Positions 12,477-26,000 of a stretch of DNA of 64,000 nucleotides are shown one piece after another (within the stretch, counting starts at the first letter, position 1; every line of letters starts with the position of its first letter). This DNA comes from Eudorina sp. 2006-703-Eu-15 (lineage: Eukaryota; Chlorophyta; Chlorophyceae; Chlamydomonadales; Volvocaceae), in NCBI GenBank assembly GCA_003117195.1, contig BDSI01000054.1, positions 372,001-436,000 on the forward strand, in the 5' to 3' direction. The notes below the pieces were generated by a model. The model was not told where the DNA came from. It worked only from the letters and a program-made list of their open reading frames with translations, and searched no databases. Position numbers and translations under genes: made by a program.

Positions 12477-15400
12477 ATGGACCTCCGACGTATTCATTCC
12501 TCCTCCCTCGTTGACTCCAGTAGCAGCAATGGACCCGAAAAGTCGTCCTTCAAGTTGCCGCATTTGTTTCGCACACTGAAATCGAAGCTCGACTCGCTCG
12601 GAACCGGCAAGCAGAAACGCAGGTCGAGCGCTGTACTTTCCACTCTCGGCGGATTTTCAGGGCCCGCTTCGCCGCCCGACTCGCCTGCCGCGCTGCACGT
12701 TCCCGGCTCCACAGCGGGCCCGTCCACCAACGCCGGACTGCAGCAGCAATGCTCCATCCCCAGCCCGCTGACCCGCACCGGCGGTCTGCTGCAGTCTCGC
12801 CTCCCCAAGAGCGTCGCGCCCAGCAGCTGCGCAACGCCCGCCACCGCCTCCTCCAGCAGCCTCTACTCCTCCGCCAGCACCAGCACCCTCCCGGCGCCAA
12901 CCAAGCTCGCCAGCGCGCTCGCCGAGGCCTCATCCAGCATCCCTGGGGGCGGCCGCAACCCCTCCAGCGTCGCCTCTTCCGGGGCCTTCGCCATCCAAAG
13001 CAACGGCAGCCCCCCCGCCAGCAACAGCAACAGCACGGCCACCAATATTCCCGCCTTTGCGCGAGTGAGCGCGCCCAACCCCAGCAGCTTGGTGACCCAG
13101 CCGCTGCCCACCCTGCCCTTGGGGGGCGCAGTCCTGGGCAGCTCAACGCACATTGGTCCCCCCCTGCCTGACCCCTGCGCAACCAGCCCGGTGGCAGGCG
13201 CTGCAGGCCACGGCCTCGGCGCCTCCATCATCGCCACCACCGCCACAACCACCCTCGCGTCAATACGGCTGCCGCCCAAGGGGGCCCAATCGGAGAGCGC
13301 GGACGCGCCGCCGCCGTCGCCGCCGCCGCTGCCGCCGCCGCTGCCACTACCGCCGCCGGCCGCCGCGCCTGCGGCGGAAGCAGGCACAGGCATTCGAAAG
13401 CTGTTGGCGGTGTCGCCGGCGCTTCCCGCGGAGATGCGGCGGTCGGTGTGGACGCTGGAGGACTTCATCATCTCAAAGCGGCTGCACAAGAGTAACTCCT
13501 CCTCGGTCTACCGGGTGCGTCGTACTGTCGTACTGTCGTACTTTCTTGGCGGGGGGGATCCAGCCGCGCAAGCGGCCCGCGGACACGGCCGCCCGCTGTC
13601 TTCTGTTTGGGGGCTTTTGCGGTGACGTCTGACAGGCGTCTCAACTTGCTCTACAACCGGCTCGTTGCTCCGAGGAGACGACACACGCGCACACGTACGG
13701 CACGCGCGCGGCGCGTCCCCCACCGTCTGTCGTGACGTAGAAGCGTGAACTCAGAAGCTGCTGCTCGGGAAATCCCAGCTTGCACCGCCTCGGGTCCACC
13801 CCCCACGTCCGTTGTCCCCATCATGGATTCTCCTTGCCTGCCGTCCTCCCCGCCTTTCCCTCCCTCCTCACCGCGTGCAGGCAGTGTGCAGGCGCTCCGG
13901 AACCGTTGTGGCCCTAAAGGTATGCGGGCCTCACTCGGGCTGTACCGCAGCTCACACGCGTGTCTGCGCCGCATGATACACGCAATCGCACGCACACACG
14001 GAAATGCTTCTCGCTGCTCAGTTTCCTTGTAATCTACAAATGCTGAGTCCAACCATCACGCATGCCTTTACTCGCCCTGCCGTACTCCGGTCCGAATCTG
14101 TTACGCAGGTGTACCTGCTGTCGCGCGTCGCTTGCAACGTACTGCACATGTGGGTACTGCTGTCGTACAGTTAGGGGACCGCCGTTGGGCCGGGCGGGGT
14201 CCCGGAGGGGTGATGAGGCCGGCCTCTGTTGGGCTTGGCACCTAGAGGCCTGGGACGTCTTGTGCCCCCGAAGGAGAGCGTCGGGGATTGGGACAACAAT
14301 ATGGGAAGTAATTGCCAGAAAGGGACAACTGACATCAGTGTAAAAAAAAACTGAGCAGTGTGTGTGTGTGTGCGCGCTCGTGCGTGTGCGTGTGCGTTTC
14401 GCGGGTTTATGAATACCCCCCCCCCTCCCCCCCTCCCCCTCCCCCTCCCCTCGCCCTCCCCTCGCCCTTTCCCGCAGGCTCAAGCGGGAGATTGAGATCC
14501 ACACGCAGCTCACACACCGTAACATCGCCCGACTGTACGCCGCTTTCCTGGTGAGTCCTCCCTCCCGCTGGGTCCCGCTGCATACGGGATGGGGTGTTAC
14601 GGGATGGGGTGTTACGGGATGGGGTGTTACGGGATGGGGTGTTACGGGATGGGGTGTTACGGGATGGACGACGTGGGCTCACCGGATGTCGAGGGGCGCC
14701 CGGGGCGGCCACCGACGGGGCTGCTTCGCCCCGGGCAAGCAAGCGCACGGGTTCCTCCGGTGCACATGGGGGACTTGTCGTACTGTTGTACACAGTACGG
14801 AGGTGTCATGTACCGCTACGAGCGAAATTGTTGTGTCATGCCTTGCTGGACTGCATGGGTCCGTGTGCGCGCGCCTGGCCGCCGTAACCTCGACCCTGTA
14901 GTGCCCCGCTCTCATTTCCGAACCTGTACCCCCTCTACGACGTGCCGTACAGGACGAGGGCGACCGTGTCATACTGGTGCAAGAGTATGCGGCGCAGGGT
15001 GATCTGTACGGCGTGGTGCAGCGCCTGGGCGGCCGGCTGCCGCCTGAACAGGTGAGGAGGGGTGGGAGCCCGGGGAGGGGTAGGGGAGGGGTAGGGGAGG
15101 AGGAGGGTATAGGAAAATTGGTAGACACATATAAACTGCGCCGCTCTGGTTGTGGGAGAGGGTGGGGTGGGGTTATGCCAACACCAGATCTGACGGAGTG
15201 CGGTTGGACCGCCGAGTGCGTTGGCGTGTGTGTTACGGCCGTTCCGTTCCTCTGATGATAAACGGGAGGAGGCGGAGGTTTCGGGTGCGCTGCTGCTGCG
15301 ATTGTACGGTACTTGCTGTAGAAGGTGCTGCTGCTGCTGCTGCTGCTGCTGCCAACTCGTTTGCTGTACAGCAAATGTCTCTGCTGGGGATGGAATTGGT

Positions 15401-17025
15401 GCGCGGAAGGTGATGGTCAAAGGATGGTTATGGTGGTGGTATGATTCGTGCTGCTGTTGCGCCGTGGCGCCCGTATTGCAGGTCGCGGAGGGTGTGCTGA
15501 GGCCCTTCCTGGAGGCTCTGTCGTACATGCACGGCAGGGGCATCTGCCACCGGGACATCAAGGTACGGCACTCGCGACCACGCTCAAAACTCCGATCTGA
15601 CCACGCTACGAAACGCATCACAGCTGCTGAGCGTTATATTGAAATGCCCGCAGCCTGAACCGCCAGTCACCACCTTGCGCTCGAGCGCTGAACACTCCTC
15701 CCCTGCTTACGGCAGTACATGAAGTAGCCCTGCCATACCCCGCCCCAGCTTTCCCCGCTCTGCTCTGTCTTTTACAGCTCCCTATCATCTTTCCACAAGG
15801 CGCTTCCTGCAACCCCGTCCCTACCCCCTCGCCTCCCTGCCCTCCCGTCCTCCCACCTGACCGGACCCGACCCAACCCCGACCCGGACCCGGACCCGACC
15901 CGACCCGACCTCACCTGACCTCAGCCCGAGAACATCCTGTTCACGGGCAGCTGGCGGCTGCTGGTGGCGGACTTCGGAGTGTCCATCGACCTCAGCCGGG
16001 AGCGGGCCGTCACGCGGGCCGGCACCGAGGGCTACATGGCGCCCGAGGTGGAGCGCTGCCCGATTAAGAACAACCCGGAGGACAACAAGGACGATCCCAG
16101 ATACGCGTACTCGGCGGCAGTGGTGAGCGAACGGAAGGGGAGGAGGTCCGAAGGGAGGGCCGGGGGAGGCTGAGCAGAGCAGGGCGGGGTTCAAGGTGCA
16201 AGGGCCGCGGTTGCTGCAGTGGCGAGGCCGGCAGGGCAGGGCAGGATGTATGGGTCTGCAGGGCAGGGCAGGGTTTGACCGCACGCAGAGGGCCGGCAAG
16301 AAATTCCAAATGTGGTTTGCCCGCACTTGGGACTCCTCCTGTGAAGCCCTTCAGTGGTAAGGGCGGCCATCCTCACCCACCTCGTTCTGTATCGGTATTC
16401 GTAATTCGGTATGGGACGGGCACTGCTACTCTGCTAGACCGTAACGAAGTTCGGCGTTTGGGGGTTGGAACTCCAGGTCGTTCAGGTCGTTCAGGTCGTC
16501 CCCTCCTTCCCTTCCCCCCACACATCCCCCCACACATCCCCCCACACATCCCCCCACACATCCCCCCACACACAGGACATCTGGGCCGTGGGCGTGCTGG
16601 CCTACGAGCTCATGGTCGGGTTCCCCCCCGTGGTCGTGGCCACAGCCTCCGCCGCCGCCCCAGCCGACCATGACGTCATCTCTGCCTCCTCCGACGACGC
16701 CGCCGCCGCGGCCCTCAGCGGCTTCGTGAAGAGCCAGATGACGGCCGCCTCGCTCCACTTCCCCGCCTCCGTGCCGCCCGCCGCCCGGTCCTTCATCCTG
16801 GACGCGCTGGTGGCGGACCCCCTGGAGCGACCCACCGCCGCGCAGCTGCTGCGACATCCCTGGCTGCAGGTGCAACCGGCGGCGCCGGCGGCTGCGTTAG
16901 CCGGAGGACCCGTCCGCAGCGGCGGCGATGGCCTGTCCCCTTGCACGTCCGTGCAGCAGCACACAACCCGGACCGTTTGGGAGGACGGCATTTGCCGTAC
17001 AAGCCCAGACAGGCAGCAGGCGTGA
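12477..17025 (+). CDS. Aurora-like Ser/Thr protein kinase A (upstream tandem copy)
   Basis: Eight exons (12477-13514, 13881-13919, 14109-14149, 14478-14550, 14953-15051, 15482-15562, 15925-16122, 16576-17025) encode 672 residues with all phases consistent. Residues 1-~325 are a low-complexity Ser/Pro/Ala-rich extension. The kinase begins at VWTLEDFIISKRL. VVALK gives catalytic Lys359, LKREIEIH the helix-C Glu, CHRDIKPEN the catalytic Asp455, ADFGVS Asp473, GTEGYMAPE the APE at 496-498, and DIWAVGVLAYELMVGFPP subdomain IX. The order and the WTLEDF lead-in resemble Aurora kinases. The glycine-rich loop is degenerate (HKSNSSSVY in place of GxGxxGxVY). An Ala-rich loop follows GFPP, and HPWLQ ends the fold. 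The substrate is unknown. Tandem paralogue at 23034-28086. Confidence 0.93.
14586..14667 (+). repeat. 15-bp minisatellite in kinase A intron 4
   Basis: Five identical copies of GGGATGGGGTGTTAC plus a partial sixth, starting 35 nt after the exon 4 donor. The absence of mismatches implies recent expansion. Confidence 0.95.
15106..15149 (-). repeat. Intronic repeat family A, copy 2 (antisense to host)
   Basis: Read on the minus strand: GAGCGGCGCAGTTTATATG, then TCTACCAATTTTCCTATACCC. It lies in intron 5 of kinase A and is the only copy opposite to its host gene. Confidence 0.75.
16513..16575 (+). repeat. 12-bp minisatellite at the acceptor of kinase A intron 7
   Basis: About five copies of CCCCCCACACAT end in the CACAG acceptor of exon 8, so the repeat itself forms the polypyrimidine tract of this intron. 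Confidence 0.9.
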
Positions 17026-20000
17026 TGCGGTTAATAACCCACCAGCACAGCCACGACCGCAACAACACGGCCGCCCTGCGCGCGGGCGACCTCACGGCAT
17101 AAGAAAATTTTGATGTCCGTACCGTAGCGCTGTGCGGCAAAAGGCACGGCATTTCTTTTGTAGAAATGGTCAACGCGTCAACGGCCAACGGTCATGCAAC
17201 GGGACACAGCCTATGACACCGTTTGCGAACCGAGCCAGGTAGCGAATGTGGAGCGGCAGCTTGGCGGCAGCGGTTCAGGGCCGCCTGCGGGTTTCTTGCT
17301 GCACGTGCAGTGCAGCCGCTTCCCATATTTGCGCAATAAACGTTCGATGTTGGATCTTGCCTGATGATGAAGCGTAAGCCTGCCTGTGTCTGCCCGGGCT
17401 TGGGGCTTGGGGCTTGCCTAATTATGAAGCCTACCTGTGCTTGGGGCTTGGCTTTGTGGTTTGGCCGCCATGGCTTCATTCGTGCACCTTTAGGCATACA
17501 GGTAATAGTAGCGGCATGGGGGCGGTGAGAGAACGCGCGGGCATGGCGAGGTGGCGGGGAGTCAGCTCCGTGCGGTTGTGGTTTGTGGGTGGGTGGGTGG
17601 GTGGCTGTGATGCGGCTATGTGCATGAAGATGTGGCCGGAGACTAACTTAATAATATTAAGATGTTTTGCACTTGTATGCAGAAGGCCACTGTCATGGTC
17701 GTTAGATGTCGCCAATCCCATGGACATGATACCGCAGATGGAAGGCCGTTTAACGGGTTCGGTCATCGAGGGAATATGCAAACTTCAGAGAGGGCATCAA
17801 GCAAGTCCTGGTTTGGTTGGTAGCGCGGCGATGCTGTCGGCGCTCGCAGCAGGTTGCCACAAACCACCATGCGCTGCGTGCTGGGCTTATCCTGGTACGG
17901 CATGGCACGGCACTGCTCCACCTAATCTCGTAACCTGGCGCGGGAGGGGGCCCCAATGATTTTCCTGATACCGTTATGTAGGAGACGAAGACCGTTGACC
18001 GTTGGCGAGGTCGTTCTCGACACGCGGATAGGCCACCCATTCACCTGATTTGGGCGGCCAGTTCCTGTCAACGACCTGGATGTCTCGTGTCGGGGATTTC
18101 TATGTGGGTTTTACGTGTCCAGAAGAATCATAATGGCATAGGGCTGGAAGGCGGGCACTGTACGGGCACTGTACGGACGCCTCGACTCCGTCGCGCGCAC
18201 GTGTCTCTCGTCGTGCAGTGTTGTCGTGCAGTGCGTCGCGCGCTTCGTCGCGCGCAAATTATTCTTGGGGAGGCGAGCGCGTCGTTCCCAGCGAGGGCGT
18301 CGTTCACACCCGGCTTCGCGGGTTCGTGTTTTGGGTTTGTGATTTGCTCGGATGCAGCGTCTCTGCTCGAGCAGAGTGCGAAGAAGACCCGGGCGAGGGT
18401 TGCTGTGATTCAAAACCAAGACCAACATTATTTGTTGTCTTTAATGCGCCAGGGCGTGCGACCGCGCGGTGATGCCTGCCACCCCAAACGCGGGCAGGCC
18501 GCTGGTAATAATGGTTGGCGGAGTGTTGCATCCTACAGCGACGGCGGGTAGGCGGTCAATGAATTGCGGCGGGGCAGTCGCGCAGTAGGCAAAGTTCACA
18601 GGATCTGACCCAGATGGAGATGATAAGGCCCCCGGCCATCTTATCATCCGTACGGAATCTGAGTCAAAAGAAGGCCTATGACACCCGAGAGGGTGCGCAA
18701 CGTAATACGGGGGCGGGGCCGTAGCCCTGGATGCGACGGTGTTGAGTGCAGGACGGCGGCGGCGGAGTGGCCTGGGTTCGGGGTTTCGGTGAAATCCAGC
18801 CGGTACGAGCACCGGAAGTGGTTTTAGTAATGATAGTACTCATCGGCCCTGGTACAACATGGTACGACAGTACGAAGACCCGCGAATCGGGGCCAAGTGC
18901 ACGCCCCCGGTGCGCGCAGGCATTTGTCGGCAGGTTCCGGTTTTGGTTCGGGTCCGTTCGGTGGCTGGCAGGTTGAGGTGCCTGCCTCGTGCTTCGCACA
19001 GAGGGGGCGGAGCTGGGAGGACGGCGCGGGGCAGAGGGAAGTGAGTGCGAGGGAAGCACGAAGAGGCGGAGAGCGAGCCGGACGAGCGTGGCGCGTTGCT
19101 CGGATGTGGATTCATGCTGGCTTTCCTATTTTCCTTGTTCGGCGCGCAACACGCGCGCATCTGCGCGGCCCCGGGGCGCGCTATCCAAATTTTGTATGCG
19201 AGCTACAGCTGGGTGGCCGCTCCTGGGGTCACGCCGATCCGGCACGCGGAGTTGGGTTTACGGGGTCGGTTCTGCGTCGCGGGCGCCTTGCGAACAAGTG
19301 TGCTGTTGAGCGGCGGTCCGGCTGATGGTCTTCCGCCACACCAATGACACATGATGACATGCGGCCCCGGGTTGCCGCGGCCGTGCGTCGACTGGCGCTG
19401 CGTGCTTGGGCATTCTTCTTATGTGGCAGCAATTGTGCGACGGCATGTGGAGTGAACGTGGTTGGGCGAGCGGGAAACGCCGAGCGAGCGGGAAACGCCG
19501 AGCGCGGAGGGGAAGAAACGGAGATGATTCAGGGCGGGGTGTCAAGCGAGGAAGAGGCAGAGGACGGCTCGTACAGTAAGTGTTTAGTCGTACTAACTTC
19601 TTATTTAACGCCCACGTCATCGCCCCGGCATGTCAGGCCAATGGGACGAGGTGAGCGCCGGTTATGTGTAGGGTTGCTCCACGCATGCGTCGTCCAGAGT
19701 ACGGCAATGTAATGTACGACAATGTAAAGCGTTGAACTGGGTGCGCAATTTGCGGCATATGGAGTTTTTTGGTGCTGCCTGTGAAAAGAGAGAGAGAGAG
19801 AGCGCGCGCGAAAATATGTGTGTAGTAACAGTCGCACAGGGCCAGGCAGTTATTCATTTTGGTTGTTCAACATAGTGTCCTTTCGTCGTTTGGAGTTTTC
19901 AGGGAGTGGCAACGTCAGTGGTCACCCTGCGGTCACCGCCACGGAGAGGAAGGGAGGAGGAGAGAGAGGGAGAGCGCGGAGCGGGAGGGCCCCCCACTGC

Positions 20001-23000
20001 GGCCGGGCCGGGGACGGCGGGTGTGCCCTCCGGCGGCTGCGCTGCGCTGCAGACGGAGTCGATGTTCTCATGGTCGTCTTTGTCAGATTGGTGCTCAAAA
20101 AGACAATGTGGTGTGGGAAAGTACGGCGCGCATGCAAAGCCGTACAACAGTGTGTATGTGTGTGGATGCCAACGATCGGCAGATGTGAGGGCCGGCCGGA
20201 GATCTGCACGAGTAAGGGGTCTAGGGAGTCCCTTGGGGTCACCAACACGCAGCGTGACAGCTGATGCGGCTGGGGCCTTCCGTTCTGGGACTGTCAGTGA
20301 CAGCTTCTGAGTGGGGGAGTGGTGGGGCTTTTTCGGCGGTCGTTGTGGTGGTAGTGGCAGAGATGGTCGTGGTGGTGGCGTGGTGGTGGCGGTGGTGGTT
20401 GCAGTAGTAACGAGACAAGTTGTCACGGCCGTGAGGTAGCCAGCGCTACAGAGGTACCCTAGCTTGGGTGCGAACCGCAGACCCCCCGCCCTCAGTTGCG
20501 CACGACGCCTGTACCTGAGGACGGTGGGTATGTGAACGCGGCGGTTTGGAGGGGTGTCGGGTTCGTGATTCGAGGTAGCGGGTGAAGCAAGCCCAGTCGG
20601 CCCGCCCACGCGGCCCCGGCCTTCCTCGAGCCCGCCACCGTGTGCTGTCTATTCGCGGCGTTGAGAAAATGCATTCCAAAGCAAGAAACGCGGCGGTGGC
20701 TGTGGCGGTGGCTGTGGTTGCGGTGGTCTTTGTTTCTCTGTGCGGCAGGCGCGGGTCGTGGTGTCGGCAATCGTGATAGCGTGGGGGGGTTCGGTACGGC
20801 AGTTCGATCTCTAAGCCTGGGCCCGAAGCTCTTCCCCTTCGCGGCTGTACAGATCGACCCGGCTGTAGAAAGTCCTTGTACATTCTCACTTCCGTTCGGT
20901 TTGATACGGAATCCAGTTTGTTTGTTAGTTTGTATGTTGTTTGTTGCCGGTGACAAGAGCACCGTACCTGTGGCGCCTGTGGTCAGGGACGAAGGTGTGG
21001 TGGTGAGGTGGGAGCTGCGAGTGCCGTACAATATGGCATATTTCCCGTGGCGATGGAGGCGACGGCTTCTGTCCATCGCTCCATCTGTTTCTGTTTTGGT
21101 GATTCCCTAAAGGAAACGGCGACACGGCTGCCAAATGCGGCGTGCCCGAAGTTGCACCCGACTGTGGTGATGTAACGGCACTGATGAATGATGCCGGCAA
21201 GTCCGGCGAGACGCGCTCTTCGCTGTGATGTCAAGTAGGAGGCGTTCGCACACGGGTGCCGCTGGTACCGTGCCGTACCATGCCGTACCGCCGTGGCCCT
21301 AACGGTTTTAGCGGCCCATGACAGGGCAGTTTGGGTCCCTGTCAGCGGCGTGCCCCGCTGACGTCATTCTGTAAGTCCGTCATTCTGAGAAAGGCTGTCT
21401 GATAGCTTGGGTGACAGGTCCATGACTACACCCCGGCGGCGTTTTCGTATTGACGGGCAGGTAATGAGGTGGGCAGGGGATGGCCCGTTTAGGCTATGAG
21501 CTGGCCGCCTCCGCTTCGAGGTTCTGGACCCCACTGTAAGCACTATCCAGGTGTGTGCGTGCGTCGGGCCGACGGCCCTCGCTGCCCCTTGGGACCCTGG
21601 GAATGAACGACGGGCTGGCGAGCCGGACAGGCGGGGAACCTTCAGTCCTTCACCCCTGGAGTACAATCCTTCAGCGCGCGCGCGTTCTTTCGGCCCCTTA
21701 ATAATGCTGGGCGGGATTTGCAGGGGCCCCTAGTAATGCCCGACGGGATCTGCAGAATACACGGGCGGGCAGCGCACCGCCAATCTTGGAGTGCACGTCG
21801 TTTCCGCGCGAGGACCATTGGAACCCGCGGGAATATTCAAATTTAATTCAAATTTTCGCCCACCGCATGAAGCTACACGGGTACGAAGTTCTTGCAGCCC
21901 CTCGAAAATCACTGGCACAATGCGGCAATCCGTGTGTATGCAAACAGCTGTTTCTGTAGGCCCCGACAGGCTTACATTTGTTTGCACACTGCTCCAGGTG
22001 TAGATGTATACCGTACATGTATCACAAACAACACCCTCGATCACGCATTTGCAGACGACTAACCGCAAGGGAACGGGAAGGCCATAGCGTGCGAACGAAT
22101 GCCTATCAGGTCCTCACCACCTGGAGTGCGCCAATCGGCCATCGCGCAGCAGCGCTGTTTGTTCATCACGCTAATGGGATATGAAAGGTTATGAAACCCT
22201 GCCACCACCTGCAGCCCGCCACGGCCCCCAATTCGGAATATATGTGACCAAGTTAGGCCATCCTGCTCACGGTTCCCAAATTCACGGCGTCTGTCAAGGA
22301 AACCTCTGCGCTCTTTGTCATGGCCCGATCTAGATGACGTCATCAACTATAGCTTGCATGCACTGCCGATGTTTAATACGCATGCGGAAACCATCAGAAA
22401 CGAGAATCTTCGCGTCCACTTCTCAGCGCCCGACGCCCGGCGACCGTGGGTACGAGTGCCTCAAGCTGCGTTTTGCGGCTGCTGAGCGAAATTTGAAACA
22501 CCGATTTAGGACAACGCATGGAGTGAGAAACTCAGAGCCCTGGTGCAGCTTCGCTGTTAGCCCGTACAAAACACTAGGGCTGCGCGAGCACGGCACGAAA
22601 CATTACAATACAATGCCACCAGCACTTGTAGCTGATATTCAAGAGGGAAAATCCAGATGATTTTCGGGATCGTGTAAGCGTACGTAGCACTAAATCATGG
22701 CACTGCAGTACCAATAACTCAATTTGGGCAACAATATAGGCTGATTACAGCGCTAACATATATGATGTGCAGTGTAGGTTTGCGTCACTGCTCGCATCTG
22801 TCAGTTTGTTTACAGTACGCGTGCCAAATTCGGTTGGCCGTTGCGGACGCTCATGTGATCCCTGTGTCGCTTTTTACGTGCATGTCACACCACACAACAC
22901 GGCCGTATATCCTCCTATACCGTGTCGGACAAATGAATTACGCCAAGGCTGTTGAATCGTAATTAGCTGTAGCCGTGCGGCCGCCTCCGTCGTTGCCCGG

Positions 23001-23033
23001 TTTACGCCAAACTATTCGTTGCGTGCCTGACTT
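17026..23033. other. 6-kb region between the tandem kinases, no supported gene
   Basis: Mostly unique sequence. A GTG-initiated open stretch at 19906-20310 and another at 19045-19347 have no domain, splice or poly(A) support. TGTAA pairs occur at 19708 and 19722. The last kilobase (about 22000-23030) is A+T-rich, as upstream of kinase A, and probably holds the promoter of kinase B. Around 21833-21865 there is possible degenerate similarity to family A. Confidence 0.45.
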
Positions 23034-26000
23034 ATGGATTTCTTAAGACAACATTCCACTCCATTCGCGGACACATCCGGGGAGATGTCCATGGGCGTGC
23101 CCACTCCTCCTCATGGAGCTAGCCCTAAGGGTAGCGGCAGGTTGCCAGCTTTGTGGAAGACTTTGAAAGCGAAATTTGGAGCAATGAGTACTAGTCGTAG
23201 TGCCACTAACCTTGCAAGCTTTGCCGCACAAGAATGCGGGCCGTCTTGTCCGCCTCCTTCAGCGCTGACCGTCACCGCCTATCAAGACCGGTCGGTGCGT
23301 CCGTTTTGCAAAAGGCAGCAGAGCATGTTTTTGTCGAGGACCAGCCCCGACGGCGGATTGGCACGAGAGGTTCAAACCGCGCCGTTTGATGTTGCCAACA
23401 ACCAGCCCCTCACGCCTCAAAACGTCAGTGGAACTTCATCACCGACTGGAATATATCATTCGACGAATACGCTTCTGGAACGACCGGGTGACGTTTTCGA
23501 CAGCGCAACGTCCAACTTAACGGCCAAGGCCATGGCGGAGCCCGCCACGCAGTCCGCGGCGCCCGGATCTTCTTCGCCTAGCAGCGGCTTGCCAAAGCTG
23601 GTACAGAACGGGAATCCATCTTCTGCTGTTGTCCAGGCCGATGCCTCCCTACCACCCGCGGCCCCATCTTCAGCTCAACCAACCTCCTCTCACTCAAGCC
23701 GGAAGCTTCTGGCTGTTTCCCCGGCGCTTCCAACAGCGATGCGGCGCGCAGTGTGGACCCTCGAGGATTACTCCATCTCCCGGCGGATTTTCAAAGGTGG
23801 CTCGTCTGCCGTCTACAAGGTGTGCATCTCGATGCCTTCCACGGCATCGCATGTCCATGATGGGACATTCCCCATCGCATGACGGGGCCGAGCAACGGCC
23901 TGCAACGCGGGGCCCCTGACTCCGCCCAGCAGACGTCAGGAAGGAAAGGGGGCACCGCATGAGGACTGGCTGCTCTCGACTGCTGTGACAAGTGGTGGTT
24001 GCGCACCCAAAAGCAGCCTCGTTTGTAGAGCCCTTCCCTGAAGGTCGTGATGGACCTCGTCTGAATCGTTCTGCAAAGTCAAATCACAATGAACCACCAT
24101 TTTTGTGGGCTTATGCCCCCTTTAACCCCCGCGCGCGCGTTCATGTCCTCACTGTCAACAAACAGCAAGTCCCTGTCGGCATTCATGCCCGACCCCATGC
24201 CATGTGTTTAGAGAAGAGACCCGCCCATGCCATGTGTCTTCCTTCACCCCTTCAGGCCACCTGCCAGCGATCCGGCTTGCCTGTGGCTCTCAAGGTGCGA
24301 CAGGTGTCGAGGAGGCGCGTCTATGCTGTGTGTCGAAGGAACTGCTGAGGGGCAAGTGTCGTGTGACAGGTGTCGGGAATTTGGCAGGCATGACAGCTAT
24401 GGATTGCTCCACCCGCCGTCTCCGTCGCAACCTGGCACCTCTTGAGTGCGCTAACTTAGCCGGTGCCGGGGCCCCGGGGCGCATGCTGGGAAGGCGGTAA
24501 CGCCATCGATCTCAGGCAGGGCGCCCTCAAGCCTCGAGGGAGGGAGACTAGGGTGTCAACACGGCGTGGGCTGTCCGCGGTGCGATGAGACCCGCCGTCG
24601 CCGGGCACTGCGGAGATTTCTGATTCCAGGGGCGTGTGAATTCAGGGGCTGTGAGAGGACTCAGGGAGTTACCGGCAGCGGTGACGCGCCGGCCTGTGTT
24701 CGTGGTGGGCTCCAGCAAACCAGTCACTGTCTCCTCACGTGCCGCATGCGCGTTGGCGATTTGGGTCAGCGCCGCCCACTCGAAAAGCGTTTCCTGGCGG
24801 CTCACCTCCCCTCCCTTCCCCTAACCTCATGCCAATCAAGACAGCAAAACCGCCAAAAACCGCCGTCTCCTCCCCTTCTCCCCGTGCGTGTGGTTGCTGC
24901 GCGGCGCCGCAGGTCTACTTCCTGTCCCGAGTTCCCGTCAACGTGGTCCACATGTGGGTACCGGTTCTCGGGCTGTTGGGCCCCGGGGAGCCCTCGGGGG
25001 TGAGGGAGACGGTGGCGCCCGTCAACGCAGCTTGTATCCTCCCACCAAGCACCTGTGTGCCCGCTGCCTGGCTCGCAGGCTCAAGCGGGAGATTGAGATC
25101 CACACGCAGCTCATCCATAAAAACGTCGCCCGACTGCACGCGGCGTTCATGGTGGGTCCCCCCGCTGTGTCCTCCTTCATGGGGGGAGGGATCTCGCCAC
25201 GGGAGGCAAATGGCCGCCGCCATTGGGCAAGGCCAGGGACTGGACATAGCGCTCGATGGCTGCTTAGCCCTGCACGGTCACGGGTTCGCCAGGCGGATGG
25301 CAGATTGCTCCACAACCAGCACCCACTGGGGGCCGCGGTACAGTCAGTTGGCAGGCAACCAACTGGACTAATTGGGGGCGGGCGCGCGTCACACAGTCCT
25401 GTCCCCCTGTCAACAGCGTCTTCTGCTCCCTGCTGTCGGCACCTCTGCCGTACCGTCCTCGTTGCGCCAACTCTGTTATTGCTTTCCTGTTTGTTGGTAG
25501 ACCTGTTATCGTTGTTTTCTGGTACGGTATCCCGGTTGTTCTTGCTCTTGTTGCCTGCGGTGTGTAGTGGAGGTGCAAGGGTTATAGTGGTTCACCGCGG
25601 CGGCGCGTCAGCATCATTCCCTGGTGCGCCCATGCCGTGCAGGACGACCGCGATCGTGTCGTACTCGTACAGGAGTTCGCTGCACAGGGCGACCTGTACG
25701 GCGTGATGCAGCGGATGGGCGGTCGGATGCCGCCCGAGAAGGTGCGCGGCGCGCATCCCGTCACGACCCTCACCCTCCCCTCTCCGTCACGACCCTCACC
25801 CTCGCCTCTCCGGCAAACTTCGCAAGCGACATCTTGTGGGGCATGGCTGCAGTCATGGAGGGTCCCGTCAGGCGGTGTGCGGGTCCGGGCGGGCTTCAAA
25901 CCCTAAACCCTCAACCCGGCGCCCCGCGGACCTCCTGGATACACCGGGGCGGGCTGGGGCCGGTCCGGCACCGGGTACCTACGGCGGGGTGGTAGTTTGC

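Noticed and set aside
17334..17339. AATAAA after kinase A as a poly(A) signal
   Set aside because: Volvocine algae use TGTAA; AATAAA is not their signal. The kinase A 3' end is left unplaced.
19906..20310. 134-codon GTG-initiated open frame
   Set aside because: No ATG start, no domain, and no exon chain or poly(A) signal that fits.
21833..21865. Possible eighth copy of intronic family A (TTCAAATTTAATTCAAATTTT)
   Set aside because: Lacks the GCTCTGGCAGCA block and the CCTATA end; the similarity is only A/T-rich sequence.
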